Shown here piece after piece: positions 1 to 10,481 of a stretch of 64,000 bases of DNA. The stretch's first letter is position 1, and every line of letters begins with the position of its first letter. Both the position numbers and the translations under genes were made by a program. Source of the stretch: Hsuehochloa calcarea (Eukaryota > Streptophyta > Magnoliopsida > Poales > Poaceae); contig CM070601.1 in NCBI GenBank assembly GCA_036346395.1, forward strand, positions 15,621,763-15,685,762, in the 5' to 3' direction. Below the pieces are notes generated by a model. The model was not told the origin of the DNA, made no database searches, and worked only from the letters and a program-made list of their open reading frames with translations.

Positions 1-534
1 GGAGAAAAATAGTGTAGATGCTAATCGTGAATATTGAGAATGGTGTTGTTACTATTGATTTATTACATACTTGCCGAGTCACCGCGTGTGGTACATAACT
101 AGTGAAGAGTATGAGATGATGCCTATATTTGGGTTGCATGATTGTTCAATTGAGATAGATATCGTGTCGAGAGGTAGGGATCATGGTTGTGGCCGTAGGC
201 ATGGCTACGCTTATGCCACCGCATGTGGTACATAACTAGTGAAGAGTTTCTTTCAATAACCTTAGATGCAAATGTTGGAGAATGAGTTTATATTGCATAT
301 TTTCGTTCTATTAGGAGTTATTGTTTCTCCTTGTACATAACTATTTAAGTATGTTTGGTAAATAGGAAGCCCATTGTGCCACCGACAGAGAGGAAGGAGG
401 AGAAGGTGAGGATTATCGAGAGATATTAGATATTTTCTTCGTGAGCTCCGAGGGTAACGATCTATAACCCTTTATGTTTGCTATAAATTAATCGCTAATC
501 AATTTGACACTAATTTGTTACATGCGTAGTGTAG

Positions 535-3500
535 ATGGATCGAAACTGGATGTACGGTGTGAACCGTGTGAGTCAAGAGTACATTAATGGCGTGGTTGCT
601 TTTAGAAGAGCCGCTGAGCAGGATATGTTGAAGAAGGGGATAAATTTTATGTACTTGTCTGTGCATTGATTGCGAATCAAGATGTTTAACAACGCGCGCA
701 GATCGGCGCACTTGATTCAAGGAGTTTCAAAAAGGGTATACATGTTGGACCATCACGGTGAAGAGTAGATTATACCGTGGTTAATAATGATGACATCGCC
801 GAGAAGTCAACGATTTGCCGGATGTGGATGTGCTTTTGATGAAGATAGGGGCACGATGACAATCTGGAATGATGCTACGCGATGCGTAAGAGAACTACAA
901 AGGGAGAGAGTTTTGTAAATTCGAGGGCTTAAGGGAGGACTCGGTGAGACCTTTGTTCCTCGGCTACAAGCCGATACACAAGGTTGTCAACCGTGCTTGA
1001 ACTGGCTGAAATTGAAGGCAAGCAATAGTTGGTCCGATAAGAGTTTCACGGCGTTGTTAGGTCTCCTAGCGGACATCCTTCCGAGGGAAACGTGTTGCCC
1101 AAAGACCACCTATCAAGCAAAGAAGGTTATTTGCCCATTGGGAATGGAAGTAGAAAGAATACATGCATGTCCGAACGATTGTATCCTCTACCGTAAAGAG
1201 TATGCAGACATGCATGTATGTCCGTGTGCAAAGCATCCCGATACAAGCGCCAAAATATCGCTAAGGTGAAGCAAGGACCTCCTGCTAAGATGTTGTGGTA
1301 TCTCATCAGAATCCCACGCTTGAAGCGCTTATTTAAGAACCCAAAGGAGGCAAGATTGCTGCGTTGGCACTCGGGAGGAGCGTAAGAGAGATGGAAAGCT
1401 AAGACACCTCGCGATTCGCCTGGTGGAGAAACTTCGATCGGAGCTTCGAAGAGTTCGGTGCGGAACCGAGGAACATAAGGTTAGAGTTGAGTACGGATGG
1501 AATGAATCCTTTCGGTAACATGACCAGCCGACATAGCACCTGGCCCGTGAATCTATGCATATACAACCTTCCTCCTTGGTCGTGTATGAAGCGGAAGTAC
1601 ATTTTGATGTCACTACTTATCCAAGGGCCAAGCAACTCGAAACGATATTGATGTGTACCTAGCACCATTGTTTGGAAGATCTTGTGACACTTTGGACCGA
1701 AGGGTACAAGTATGGGATGCGATAAACGAGAACTTCACTTTACGCGCCATGTTATTCTCGCACCATCAATGATTTTCCCCCTTGGTAACTCGTCGGGTTC
1801 GAGACAAAGGAGTCAAAGCCTGCTCGCACCGCTTAGATGGTACCGAGAGTGTATGGTCAACAACTCGCAAAAAGCGTATATATGGCCACCGTAGGTTCCT
1901 TCCCGTGAGTCACCCATACCGCAAGATGAAGAAACAATTCGATGGAAATAAGGAGGACGGTTCAGCTCCAAGGGCTTTTAGAGGGAAAGAGGTCTATGAT
2001 ATGGTTAAGGATATTGATGTTGTGTTTGGAAAGGGATGTAAATTAAGAACCCCTCAGAAAAATATCTGTAATAAGCGGTCAATTTTTTGGGACTTGCCTT
2101 ATTGTGAGCTGACGAGGATCTAATAATCCTCATTTTATCTTTTATCTATAATTCTTATTATGGGTAAATATGATGTCACATAGTCCCCAGAAGTACCCCT
2201 TATATCTGTAAGGGAGAGGCCTAACAAGTAATTGTAAGTTCTTCTACAATCACCCCCATAGTCGTAAGTCTTGCTACGACTATATCATGGTCGTAAGTCC
2301 TTCTACGACCACTACATAGTCGTAAGTCCTTCTACGACTGCTACCTGGTCGTAAGTCCTTCTACGACCAGGTAAACTACGACCACCTTATAATCAAACCT
2401 ACAGCGAGTGGGTCCAATTGATTAAGGAATCCGAACCGGTCTGCACGCACTATTATTCCGCTTATTAATGGTGCGTAATTACCCCATTATCTCTGGAAGA
2501 TAATTGCGGGACGGCGTGAAGAAGCCGAGGCGCCGTAATTATCGCTATCATGCGCCAGCATCGGATTAATTAGGCGCATCTCCGCAGACAAAACGGCTAC
2601 TTCTTCACGACTATATAAGGGCATCAATCGTAGGGATAAAGGGGAGACAATGAACAAGAGCTAGTCAAGTAGAAACACAAGTGCTATTCTCTCGTAATAG
2701 TCTTAGTCTTTTACTTGATCATCAAGAATACCATACACACAGGATTAGGGTCATTATTCTCTCCGGAGAAGGCCTGAACCTGTCTAAACATCTCGTGTCA
2801 ATCCACTCTGCGTGATCTCATCTCTAGGAGACCCCCCGAATCAAACAATCTTTACGTAAGATCGGTTCTAATACACCGACAGGAGCACTTAGAAGTTCGC
2901 CACTGCATCGACGTCATGCACGTGGAGAAGAATGTATGTGATAGCTTGATTGGTCTCTTACTGAACATCAGTGGCAAAACAAAAGACGGTGTTAACGCAC
3001 GACGTGACTTGGTTGATATGAACATAAGAACCGAGTTAGCACCGAAAGAGACCGATAAAGGATTTAACGTACCTTCCCCCCGCTTGCTACACTTTGTCCA
3101 AGGCCGAGAGAAATGAACTGTGTCAAAGCTTGCATGGTGTGAAAGTTCCGTCCGGTTATTCCGCCAATATTAAGAAACTTATTTGCATGACAGATTTGAA
3201 ATTAATTGCTATGAAGTCTCATGATTGTCATGTGCTGATGACACAAATGCTTCCTGTTGCAGTTAGGAGTATCTTGCCGAACAAGGTCCGAGTGGTAATC
3301 TTTAGGTCGTGTTATTTCTTTAATTCAATTGCTCGTAAGGTCATCGATTCTCAGGACTCGACGCTCTGCAGCCGAGGTGGTGACGATCGTATGTCATCTT
3401 GAGATGTATTTCCCTCCGTCATTTTTCGATATCGTGGTCCATCTCATTGTTCACCTTGTGAAAGAGATAAAGATATGCGGCCCTGTGTTCCTACGTCATA

Positions 3501-4496
3501 TGTACCCATTTGAGAGATACATGGGAATTCTCAAGTCCTACGTACGGAATCGATCTCGGCCGGAGGGCGGTATCATCGAAGGTTATGCAACCAAGAGGTC
3601 ATTGAGTTCGTGGTCGACTACATGGCTCGGAGTGGAACCGATAGGTGTGCCTCTATCTCGCCATGAGGGAGACGGAGGGTATCGGGACCATCGGAAGGAA
3701 AGAAATCACTCCCGATCTAAATACGTGCTGCGCAAGCCCATTTCACGGTCTTGCAACACATGACCCAAGTGTCCCCGTGACATCGACGAGCACAAAGACA
3801 TGTTACGCCAATGTAATCCGCACACTCGGAGGTTTGGATCACGAGAGAGCACAACCGCTTGGTTCAACGAATGGTTAAAGATGCGATTCACGGAGGGCAT
3901 CAAGTGATGAAACGCTGCTATGGTTGGCCAAAGGACCAAAATTTACAATTATGACATGGCAAGGATACGACATAAATGGGTACACGCTTTATACTGGCAC
4001 TCGTGATATGAAGAGCATACCCGTAGCAATGCGGTGTCGTGATAGATGCATTTCACGAGGGTTCAATACCACGGGGGCACGCGGGTTGAACTCGTACTAT
4101 GGGTTCGTAGAGGAGATTTGGGAGCTTGACTATATACTTTTCAAGATCCCCCTGTTTCGATGTCACTGGGTTAAACTTCCGCAGGGCGTGAAGGTCGACA
4201 AGTACGGTGTCACTACTGTGGACCTCAAACGTGTCGGATACAAGGACGAACCATTCGTACTCGCTAAGCAAGTTGTTCAAGTTTTTTATGTAACGGACCC
4301 AGCAAATAAGAACCGCCACGTAGTTCTTCATGGGAAAAGAAGGATTGTTGGAGTTGAGAATGTCGTGGATGAGGAAGAGTATAATCAATTTGACGAGTTG
4401 CCTCCTTTCGGAGACGGCATCAGACTGGTGGAAGAACCCAGTGAGGAAGCTAGCTATATGCGCGTCGATCATCATGAAGGATTGCATTTCAATTAA
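535..4496 (+). pseudogene. TNP2-like CACTA transposase, broken and split by a solo LTR
   Basis: This is the DNA-cutting transposase of a CACTA element, which would bind the element's ends. The start MDRNWMYGVNR at 535 fits the N-terminal transposase-associated domain of the family. Further pieces appear in different frames: a TNP2 segment at 997-1269, SHPYRKMKKQFDGNKEDGSA at about 1902-1961, MHVEKNVCDSLIGLL at 2916, HGVKVPSGYSANIKKL at 3130, and LEMYFPPSFFDIVVHLIVHL at 3401. The C-terminal DUF4216-type region (3924-4496) is the best preserved, with YYGFVEEIWELDYILFKIPL and GKRRIVGVENVVDEEEYNQF, and ends at the stop at 4494-4496. Many stops and frame changes separate the pieces. A 772-bp solo LTR (2110-2881) interrupts the gene. 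Leaving out the LTR plus one duplicate (777 bases) keeps the flanking pieces in one frame, so the insertion need not be what first broke it. No function is expected. Confidence 0.88.
2110..2881 (+). mobile_element. Solo LTR (772 bp) inside the TNP2 gene
   Basis: The element starts TGACGAGGATC and ends ACACCGACA. It is flanked by TGAGC (2105-2109) and GGAGC (2882-2886), a 5-bp target duplicate with one change. The transposase reading resumes exactly after it. A close relative lies at 44653-45532, and the two match over most of their length, including the 3' part with ACGTAAGATCGGTTCTAA. A TATA box (CTATATAAGG, about 2612) precedes a stretch that could be the transcribed R/U5 region. Between about 2231 and 2369 are five imperfect palindromes of the form GTCGTAAGTCCTTCTACGAC. 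No internal retrotransposon sequence is present, so this is a solo LTR left by recombination between the two LTRs of a full element. I cannot assign the lineage (Gypsy or Copia). Confidence 0.85.
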
Positions 4497-4499
4497 GCA

Positions 4500-5009
4500 T
4501 GTATATATTCCACTGTAATTAATTTGATGTTAACATGGAAACGCGTCACGTGTTATGGGCCAGTGCTAAATCGGTCAATTTGCCTCGGTCGGTCGTGTGT
4601 GACCCCGGTTTATCAGACTTGTAATGCAAAAGATATATATGAGAAAATTAAACACCTGATTTGGAGCTATGGTACAGTGAATCAAGCACCTCATGAGATG
4701 AACAACCCAATTGGATTCATCTCATTTGGAGCTATGATGCACTTTCTACAATTTTTCAAAGCCTTGAAATGAGCAAAAGTAAAATGCATAAGTAAACTTT
4801 TCTGGAAATAGTAACATGTTCCAAACTAATTTTCACAGTAAGCTCATTAATAGAGGAATCCAAAAAAATTGGATTCACTCAAAAATAGTTTACAGAGAAA
4901 AAGTTATGCATTTTTGAATTAAATTGTATTTTTCATATAACAAATAAGCCTTCTCGGGAAAATCCAAAATTAAATCGACGTGGATGAACTTGGATCGTTG
5001 ATCTAGCGA
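4500..5009. other. AT-rich spacer inside the CACTA, no gene seen
   Basis: This lies between the transposase stop and the internal block of subterminal-type repeats. It holds a short repeated phrase (GATTTGGAGCTATG and CATTTGGAGCTATGATG at about 4660 and 4725) and A/T-rich tracts. No coding similarity was recognised on either strand. It is probably the 3' untranslated part of the transposase gene plus spacer. Confidence 0.5.
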
Positions 5010-5295
5010 TGGACGGTTCACTGGGAGATATCACAGACGGTTCTATAACAGAACCGTTTGTGATACTTAATATCACAGACGGTTCTATTAATGAACCGTC
5101 TGTGATATCAACATATCACAGACGGTTCAGTTATGGAACCGTCTGTGATATTAAAATTAGGGTTTCCCTTTCTAAGTTATCACAGACGGTTCCATAATAG
5201 AACCGGTTCTATTATGGAACCGTCAGGATGCATTATCACTGCATTTGTTCTATCATAGAACCGCTCGCGATATCCATGTATATAAGTCTGTCCTA
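5010..5295. repeat. Internal block of CACTA subterminal-type inverted repeats
   Basis: About eight copies of a motif near TATCACAGACGGTTC and its inverse GAACCGTCTGTGATA alternate on both strands. Neighbouring copies can pair as hairpins, for example around 5027-5065 and 5075-5115. The same motif family forms the right subterminal region of this element (10015-10470) and both ends of a second CACTA (35455-35720 and 36405-36560). In CACTA elements such motifs are normally confined to the subterminal regions, where the DNA-binding transposon protein binds. Finding them between the two genes is unusual and may mark the worn left end of a separate CACTA derivative. Confidence 0.8.
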
Positions 5296-5480
5296 TCATC
5301 GAACGGTTGTGCACACTCGCTTTTTCACCCTTCTCTCGCCGTGAGGGTTTACCAGGCCTCCTCCTTCGCCCCCGCCTCAGCCAGCGCGCCTCCTTCGTCC
5401 CTCGCCTCACCCAGCCGCCTCCCTTCGTCCCTGCCTTCGTCCAGTGCCGCCCCCGCCCCTGCCAGCACCCGGTGAGTAAG
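5279..5480 (+). promoter_or_regulatory. Candidate core promoter and first exon of the second CACTA gene
   Basis: TATATAAG at 5279-5286 is followed about 30 bases later by a pyrimidine-rich stretch (CACTCGCTTTTTCACCC) and a GC-rich exon-like region. This ends at a strong splice donor, CCCG|GTGAGTAAG, near 5471. The arrangement looks like a plant TATA promoter, a transcription start near 5310 and an untranslated or short coding first exon. The following 1.3 kb (5471 to about 6790) would then be intron, entering the CACTA second gene near 6794. The repeat block immediately upstream could serve as its binding platform. This is inference from sequence layout; no transcript evidence is available. 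Confidence 0.4.
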
Positions 5481-6790
5481 GATGAAAACCAAAGGTTGCA
5501 TTTGGGTTAGTCTAGGTATCTTGATCCCTGATCCCTCCCATTGCTCTGAGATGAACTGATGAATGCTTGATACTCTGGGGTGTGATTGGGGAATGATAAT
5601 GTTACTGGGCTGTGGTGTGGTTGCTACTTGTGCAGTGGGTAGTTCATAGTGGTGTATGAATGGGGTTACCTTTTGATGGGATCTGCCTTCTGGCTCGTTG
5701 TTGTTGCTGCTGCTGGCCTCTGGCCTCTGGCCTTCGGCTGGGAAGGAATGGGGGAAAAGGGGAGAATGGCCGTGGGGAGGCTTGTGTCTTTGGCTTTGCC
5801 GGGCTTGTCGGGGATGAACTTGTCCGCCTGCCGCTTGGGGAAATGAATCTGGGCCGGCTCGGCTCTGGGGGAATGTATTGACTGGCCTTCTCTCCTAGCT
5901 GTGCACTCACCTTCTTACCATTGCCTCCTCTCCCTATTGCCCTGTGCAGGATATTTCTTGGCCCTTGCTATTGCTTTGGCTGAATGATGAAACCTACGGG
6001 AATAAGATAGCTTGGATTTACTTAGGTTAGTCTAGGTATCGCGTTACCCAGTGCCGATCGATTTGGGTTAGTCTAGGTATCTTGAGAATCAAGGTGCTTG
6101 CTAACCTAAGTTGGTATGGGTAGCCTTGGTACTGTGGTCTTGACTAATCTAAGTTGATCCTAAATGATGATCCCTATGGTACTCGACGGCAATTCCTTCT
6201 TTGCTCTTACTTTAATGGGTGTGCTCTATTCTAGATGGTCTTTTGGTATTTGCGGCAATGCATGCAGGGTTTGTAGAATGATCAAGTAACTTGTGGTGCC
6301 ATATACTTGTGATATACATCATCTTGTGAGTATCTTTGTATTCAATTATTGAGTATCACTTTGAGTATATATATGCTGTACTAAGTCAAGTCTGAAATTG
6401 ATTTGTTAGTACTAGGAGATATATATATTGCAAAGTGACTTTTGTGGGCTCTGTTGGAATTGCTCTGTGATAATAATTGTCATATACTGAAATTGATGTG
6501 ATAGCATATTCAGATTTGAGCTCTACATGTGTTGCTTACTACTGTCTTTTATTTCTTCTTGATTTGGCAATACTATAATCAGGAGATTTATGTACACCTC
6601 CAAGTATACACATATATATGCTTATGAACGTAAACAAGTATATACTATACACATAGAAGTTCCATTACTTTTGTTGCAGTGAATTGCATGCCTCCACACC
6701 ATACTTGATTATTCATGCACTCGTGGAGATATATGAAAGTGCACTGTGAGTAATCATTGCGTACGTAACTTATATAGATAGCAAGTTAGC
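5481..6790 (+). other. Probable intron or spacer of the CACTA second gene
   Basis: No protein family was recognised here. The phrase GGTTAGTCTAGGTATC occurs three times (5505-5520, 6025-6040, 6066-6081). A GC-rich stretch at about 5690-5870 resembles, on the opposite strand, part of a 3.8-kb LTR (about 39400-39535). The distal part (6200-6780) is AT-rich, with candidate acceptors such as TTTGTTGCAG near 6680. Confidence 0.4.
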
Positions 6791-6793
6791 GAG

Positions 6794-9620
6794 ATGGCGA
6801 GAGGCACCGCCTTCGCGCCGCCGCGACGACGTTGCCAAATGCGTCTGGATCTCCGACCAAGGTGGTACGGAAGCGAGATGGCAGAGGAATCTCTAAATTG
6901 CCGTCGGGCCGCATGACGATCACGGAGGTCAGTGATGTCGGGATCCCGCCGAGTCCCAAGAACGCAACCGCAAGATTCCGGACCGTCTCGGGTACTTGTA
7001 AGGAACGGGTCCCCATAACCACCCCAACTCGGAAGTGTCCGACGGATGTACAGAGAGACCGGTTGTGGATCGAGCCGCCTCGCTCACTTTCCCCGGCGAC
7101 TAGACACGCAGTGCGATGACACGCCGCCGCGATGTGCCACGCGTGGAGGAACTTCAAGAGCTCGCTTGTCACGCGAAGACGTGAACACGGGTCTGACGCC
7201 TTCACGGCGCATCCTTTCTTGTCGCGGATACATGGGATGCCTTCGTGCGTATGAAGACGACGGCCGAATTTCAGAGCAAAGTGCGGCGCACGAGCTCTCG
7301 TGCCCAAAACACTCACCCCACAAACTCTGCACCACTGGTACGCGGTAAAGCCAATGGCGGCGGAGGAGGACGAGACCGCCGCCCGACCGCTTGTCGGGAT
7401 CTCGACGAGCGCGAGCCCGTTAAGAGCGAGGCATCACCACGCCTTCGGGCAAGATCTCTTTCGCAAACCAGAGACGAGGCGGTGTTCCAACGCTTGGTAA
7501 ATATGTCGAACCACTTAGTTGTTAATAAGTCCATAACTTCATGGTGTCTATAATAACATGATGTCCTCTTGCGAGAAGCATTGACTTCGTGATCTTCCCA
7601 AGGTTCCTCGAAGTGGACAGGAGAAGGATGTACTATCTACTACCCGGGAAACAAGGAGCACCCGGTCGCACGCGAGGCGTTGGGGTTTACGTATCTTGGA
7701 GGGATGGATTCCCACACGACTCGCCACATATAGGAGTAGGAAGAGATCCAAGGACCAAGACGACGCCTACCGAACATGTCATTATTGAAAATTTCAAGGA
7801 CAAATAACAAATTTACGTAACCAAGTAAATGAACTCATGAGGCGCAAGCCGCCTCGTTAATTTGGGAGCAAGTCCTCCTCAACATCGGAGTAGCGTCGCG
7901 TCCACACATAATTCTCGACATGACGACGCAAATTACCGATCGACGACATCGAGGTAATGTACATCTCTCGAATGCTCCAAATATAGACATATAGGACGCC
8001 TTAGCTAATTGTGTACCGCTTTGTAGGAGCCGACGACCGCAAGCTCCAAGTGAGGATGGTTGGGTCGATTGCTATTGAGGTCAAGGCGGGGTATGGTGTA
8101 TCCATACCAGAAGAGGCAAGAAAGACGGCAGCCCACCGGGCGCAGGTTACACCAGGTGCGTGGACATGGTACATGATAATTTCATGGCCATCCTACCGAG
8201 ATTCCCGAACGAAGAAATCATAACACTAGGGATGCCGTGCACACTTTTATCCAAAGGCCCAAGAAGGACATCGCCTCGACCTGCAGAACGCGATATCGCC
8301 ACGACCCGCCGCCTCTCCAATAGGACCTCGATGAGTCCGCCTGACCTTCGCTTCGAAGCCCGCCTCATCGGTTCCGTCGAAGACGCCAAGGGACAAGACA
8401 AGCGTGTCACCATATCGCCCCGAGTCATCTCCGGAGAAGACGTACTACAGCGCCTCGTTACGCAAATCGATATCGAAGAAGATTCAGCTACCGCCAAGCC
8501 CGCAATACTCCTTGGATATCCGTTGGTCTCGACAAAGAATTAACCGCTCGGACTAGCTTGTCAATCTTTGCATGAGTGGTACATGCGCAAGACCCAAGAG
8601 GAGGAGCCATACTGAATCGGCGTCGATACGGAGCGAGCATTTTCATCACGAGGCGGGCCACTTCGCCGTGGGCTTCGAGGACTTATTCGACCTATACAAC
8701 CTAACCGCCTCGACGCCTCACTTCTACGATGTTGGACATCGTAAGTGTGTACAATGAATTTCTACACTCGCGTGATAGCGATAAATATCACAACTCATTC
8801 CTTACGTACATGATACATTATGAAATGTGCCCGTCGAATCAACGAACCGGTGGGTTTCCTCAACCCGCACGTGATCTCGTGAGCAAACAATAAACCAAGA
8901 CGATCCTACGCCGAGAATTACATAAAATGGGATTGCTTGCTTAGAACGGCAAGGAGTACATAATGGTGCCGCATAACCGTAAGTAAGTGCTTCACTACTT
9001 GCTACACAAAATTCGCTTGAACATATATAGGTTTATGACTATAGCGACATACATGAGTAGGTTCCACTGGATTTTTGTGATTATTGTGCCAAAGAGGAAC
9101 ATGGTATTGTACCTTGATTCTCTACTCAACAAAGACCATGACTTCACCCTTCTTAAAGGAATACTCGAAAGGTACGATCATTTCCTCCGCACATAATTGT
9201 ATTGTAGTCTTCCTTCGCTTGAAATGGACGAGGATAACTTTTGGAATCATGTAGGCGCTCATCGGCTATGTTGCCGAGGAGGTTTATACAAGGAATGAGC
9301 ACCACACTAACCCACAAGATGCGATTTCCAGACGCGATACAACACAATAATAATATATCATACTCAGTAAATATTAAGCGCCTCGAATCGATGTACCTAT
9401 ATATGTATATCCATTTTTGCAAGGTCGCCAAAGAAAAACAAGATCACCTATGCGCATTCTACGATGCCATCATATGCGGCTATTTATTAATTCCACGACA
9501 CACGATCCCCGTAGGTCAATCTCGCTATAGTTATTTTCTAATTATAAATTTAAATATATATTCTTACTACTTTACTCTTGCTAGCGACGGACTTGAACCT
9601 AGAGTTAAAAGCACTCCGTA
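6794..9620 (+). pseudogene. CACTA second gene, with a C48/Ulp1-like protease end, decayed
   Basis: Plant CACTA elements often carry a second protein with a conserved LPSGR-type N-terminal region, a central conserved region and a C-terminal SUMO-protease-like (peptidase C48) domain. All three can be traced here in changing frames. ISKLPSGRMTITEVSD with GIPPSPKNATARFRT is near 6890-6980. The central region starts about 8011 and includes CVDMVHDNFMAILPRFPNEE and ITLGMPCTLL at about 8158-8251. FEDLFDLYNLTAS is at 8674. FHWIFVIIVPKRNMVLYLDS (9062) matches the stretch around the catalytic His and Asp of C48 peptidases, followed by KEKQDHLCAFYDAIICGY near 9430. Stops and frameshifts are frequent, so no protease is expected. 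The role of this protein in transposition is not established. Confidence 0.7.
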
Positions 9621-9792
9621 AGAACGAGGTCACACACGCTCGAGGGTTGCTCTGCGCTTCATCAAGTCGAAATCGTTAACCCTAACGGAGAGTTTCACGT
9701 CGTCGACTAGTTGTAATTGATTCAATATTGTAACTCACTTTGACTAGTTGTAATTCAATTTGTAACTCTAGCGACAATACTTGAAACATTCT

Positions 9793-9948
9793 TTTGTAAT
9801 TGATTTTGAGTTAAATGAACACTTTGAGTTGTCAACAATAATCTGTGATGTAGCTGTTTCTACTTATTCGTTTGTAATTGATTTTGAGTTAAATGATCAC
9901 TTTGAGTTGTCAACAATAATCTGTGATGTCGCTGTTTCTGCTTGTTTG
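9793..9948 (+). repeat. Two tandem copies of a 78-bp unit
   Basis: Units 9793-9870 and 9871-9948 are nearly identical, each starting TTTGTAATTGATTTTGAG. The unit length is a multiple of three, so the frame through it repeats a 26-residue stretch containing IDFELNEHFELSTIICD. It lies in the 3' part of the CACTA, between the second gene and the right subterminal repeats. It could be a duplicated piece of untranslated sequence, since no protein family was recognised. Confidence 0.8.
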
Positions 9949-10014
9949 TTTTCAGAGGGCATGGCTAGCAATTCCTGAGGCTAGCTGAAAATACGACAAA
10001 AACTAGTTAGTGGA

Positions 10015-10481
10015 AGGACATATCACAGACGGTTTTGTTCAAAACCGTGTGTGATACTAGGTAATCACAGACGGTTTAAACCAAGAACCGTCTGTGATAT
10101 GCAAGCATCACAGACGGTTCTTAGATAAAACCGCTCGTGATTACCTAGTATCACGACGGTTTTTATTAGAGCCGTCTCTGATTATGAAGTATCACAGACG
10201 GTTTTTTAATAGAACCGTCTATGATTCTGAAGTATCACAGACGGTTTGGTAATAGAACCGTCTGTGATACTTCAGATTCACAGACGGTTTGGTAATAGAA
10301 CCGTCTGTGATACTTCAGATTCACAGACGGTTCTATTAAAAAACGTCTGTGTTAAACTTATCACAGACGGTTGAAAACCGTCAGGATAACCGCTGCTATC
10401 ACGCATAAAAATTCAGACGGTTCAAAAACCGTCTGTGATGACGGTTCCGAACCGTTTGTGATGAGGTTTTCTGTAGTAGTG
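10015..10481. repeat. Right subterminal repeats and terminal inverted repeat of the CACTA
   Basis: More than a dozen copies of ATCACAGACGGTT and its inverse occur in alternating orientation, ending with GTAGTAGTG at 10473-10481. These are the expected binding sites for the transposon's DNA-binding protein. Adjacent inverse copies such as those at 10232-10271 can form hairpins, so read-through transcripts may yield double-stranded RNA. Confidence 0.88.

Larger units (their letters stand above)
1..10481 (+). mobile_element. Decayed CACTA (En/Spm) transposon, left end outside the window
   Basis: The right end is seen directly. The sequence ending at 10481 reads TTTTCTGTAGTAGTG, the reverse complement of a CACTACTACAGAAAA terminus, and it follows a dense block of subterminal repeats (10015-10470). 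Downstream sequence (10482 on) is the protease part of a minus-strand Copia, so the CACTA jumped into that Copia; the 3-bp target duplicate would be CTT at 10482-10484. Inside are the two genes usual for plant CACTA elements: a TNP2-type transposase (535-4496) and a second gene ending in a C48-protease-like region (about 6794-9620). Both are full of stops and frameshifts, so the copy is dead. A block of subterminal-type repeats also lies between the genes (about 5010-5290), so the region could be two CACTA derivatives side by side rather than one element. The first 530 bases hold no recognised gene, only a repeated stretch (89-118 and 216-246) around GTGGTACATAACTAGTGAAG. Confidence 0.8.

Noticed and set aside
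2231..2369. CRISPR-like array from evenly spaced palindromes
   Set aside because: Spacers are about 10 bases and similar, the site is inside an LTR, and the DNA is plant nuclear.
5649..5910. Frames over the GC-rich CACTA interior
   Set aside because: No family match; the stretch lies between a candidate donor and acceptor and is better read as intron or spacer.
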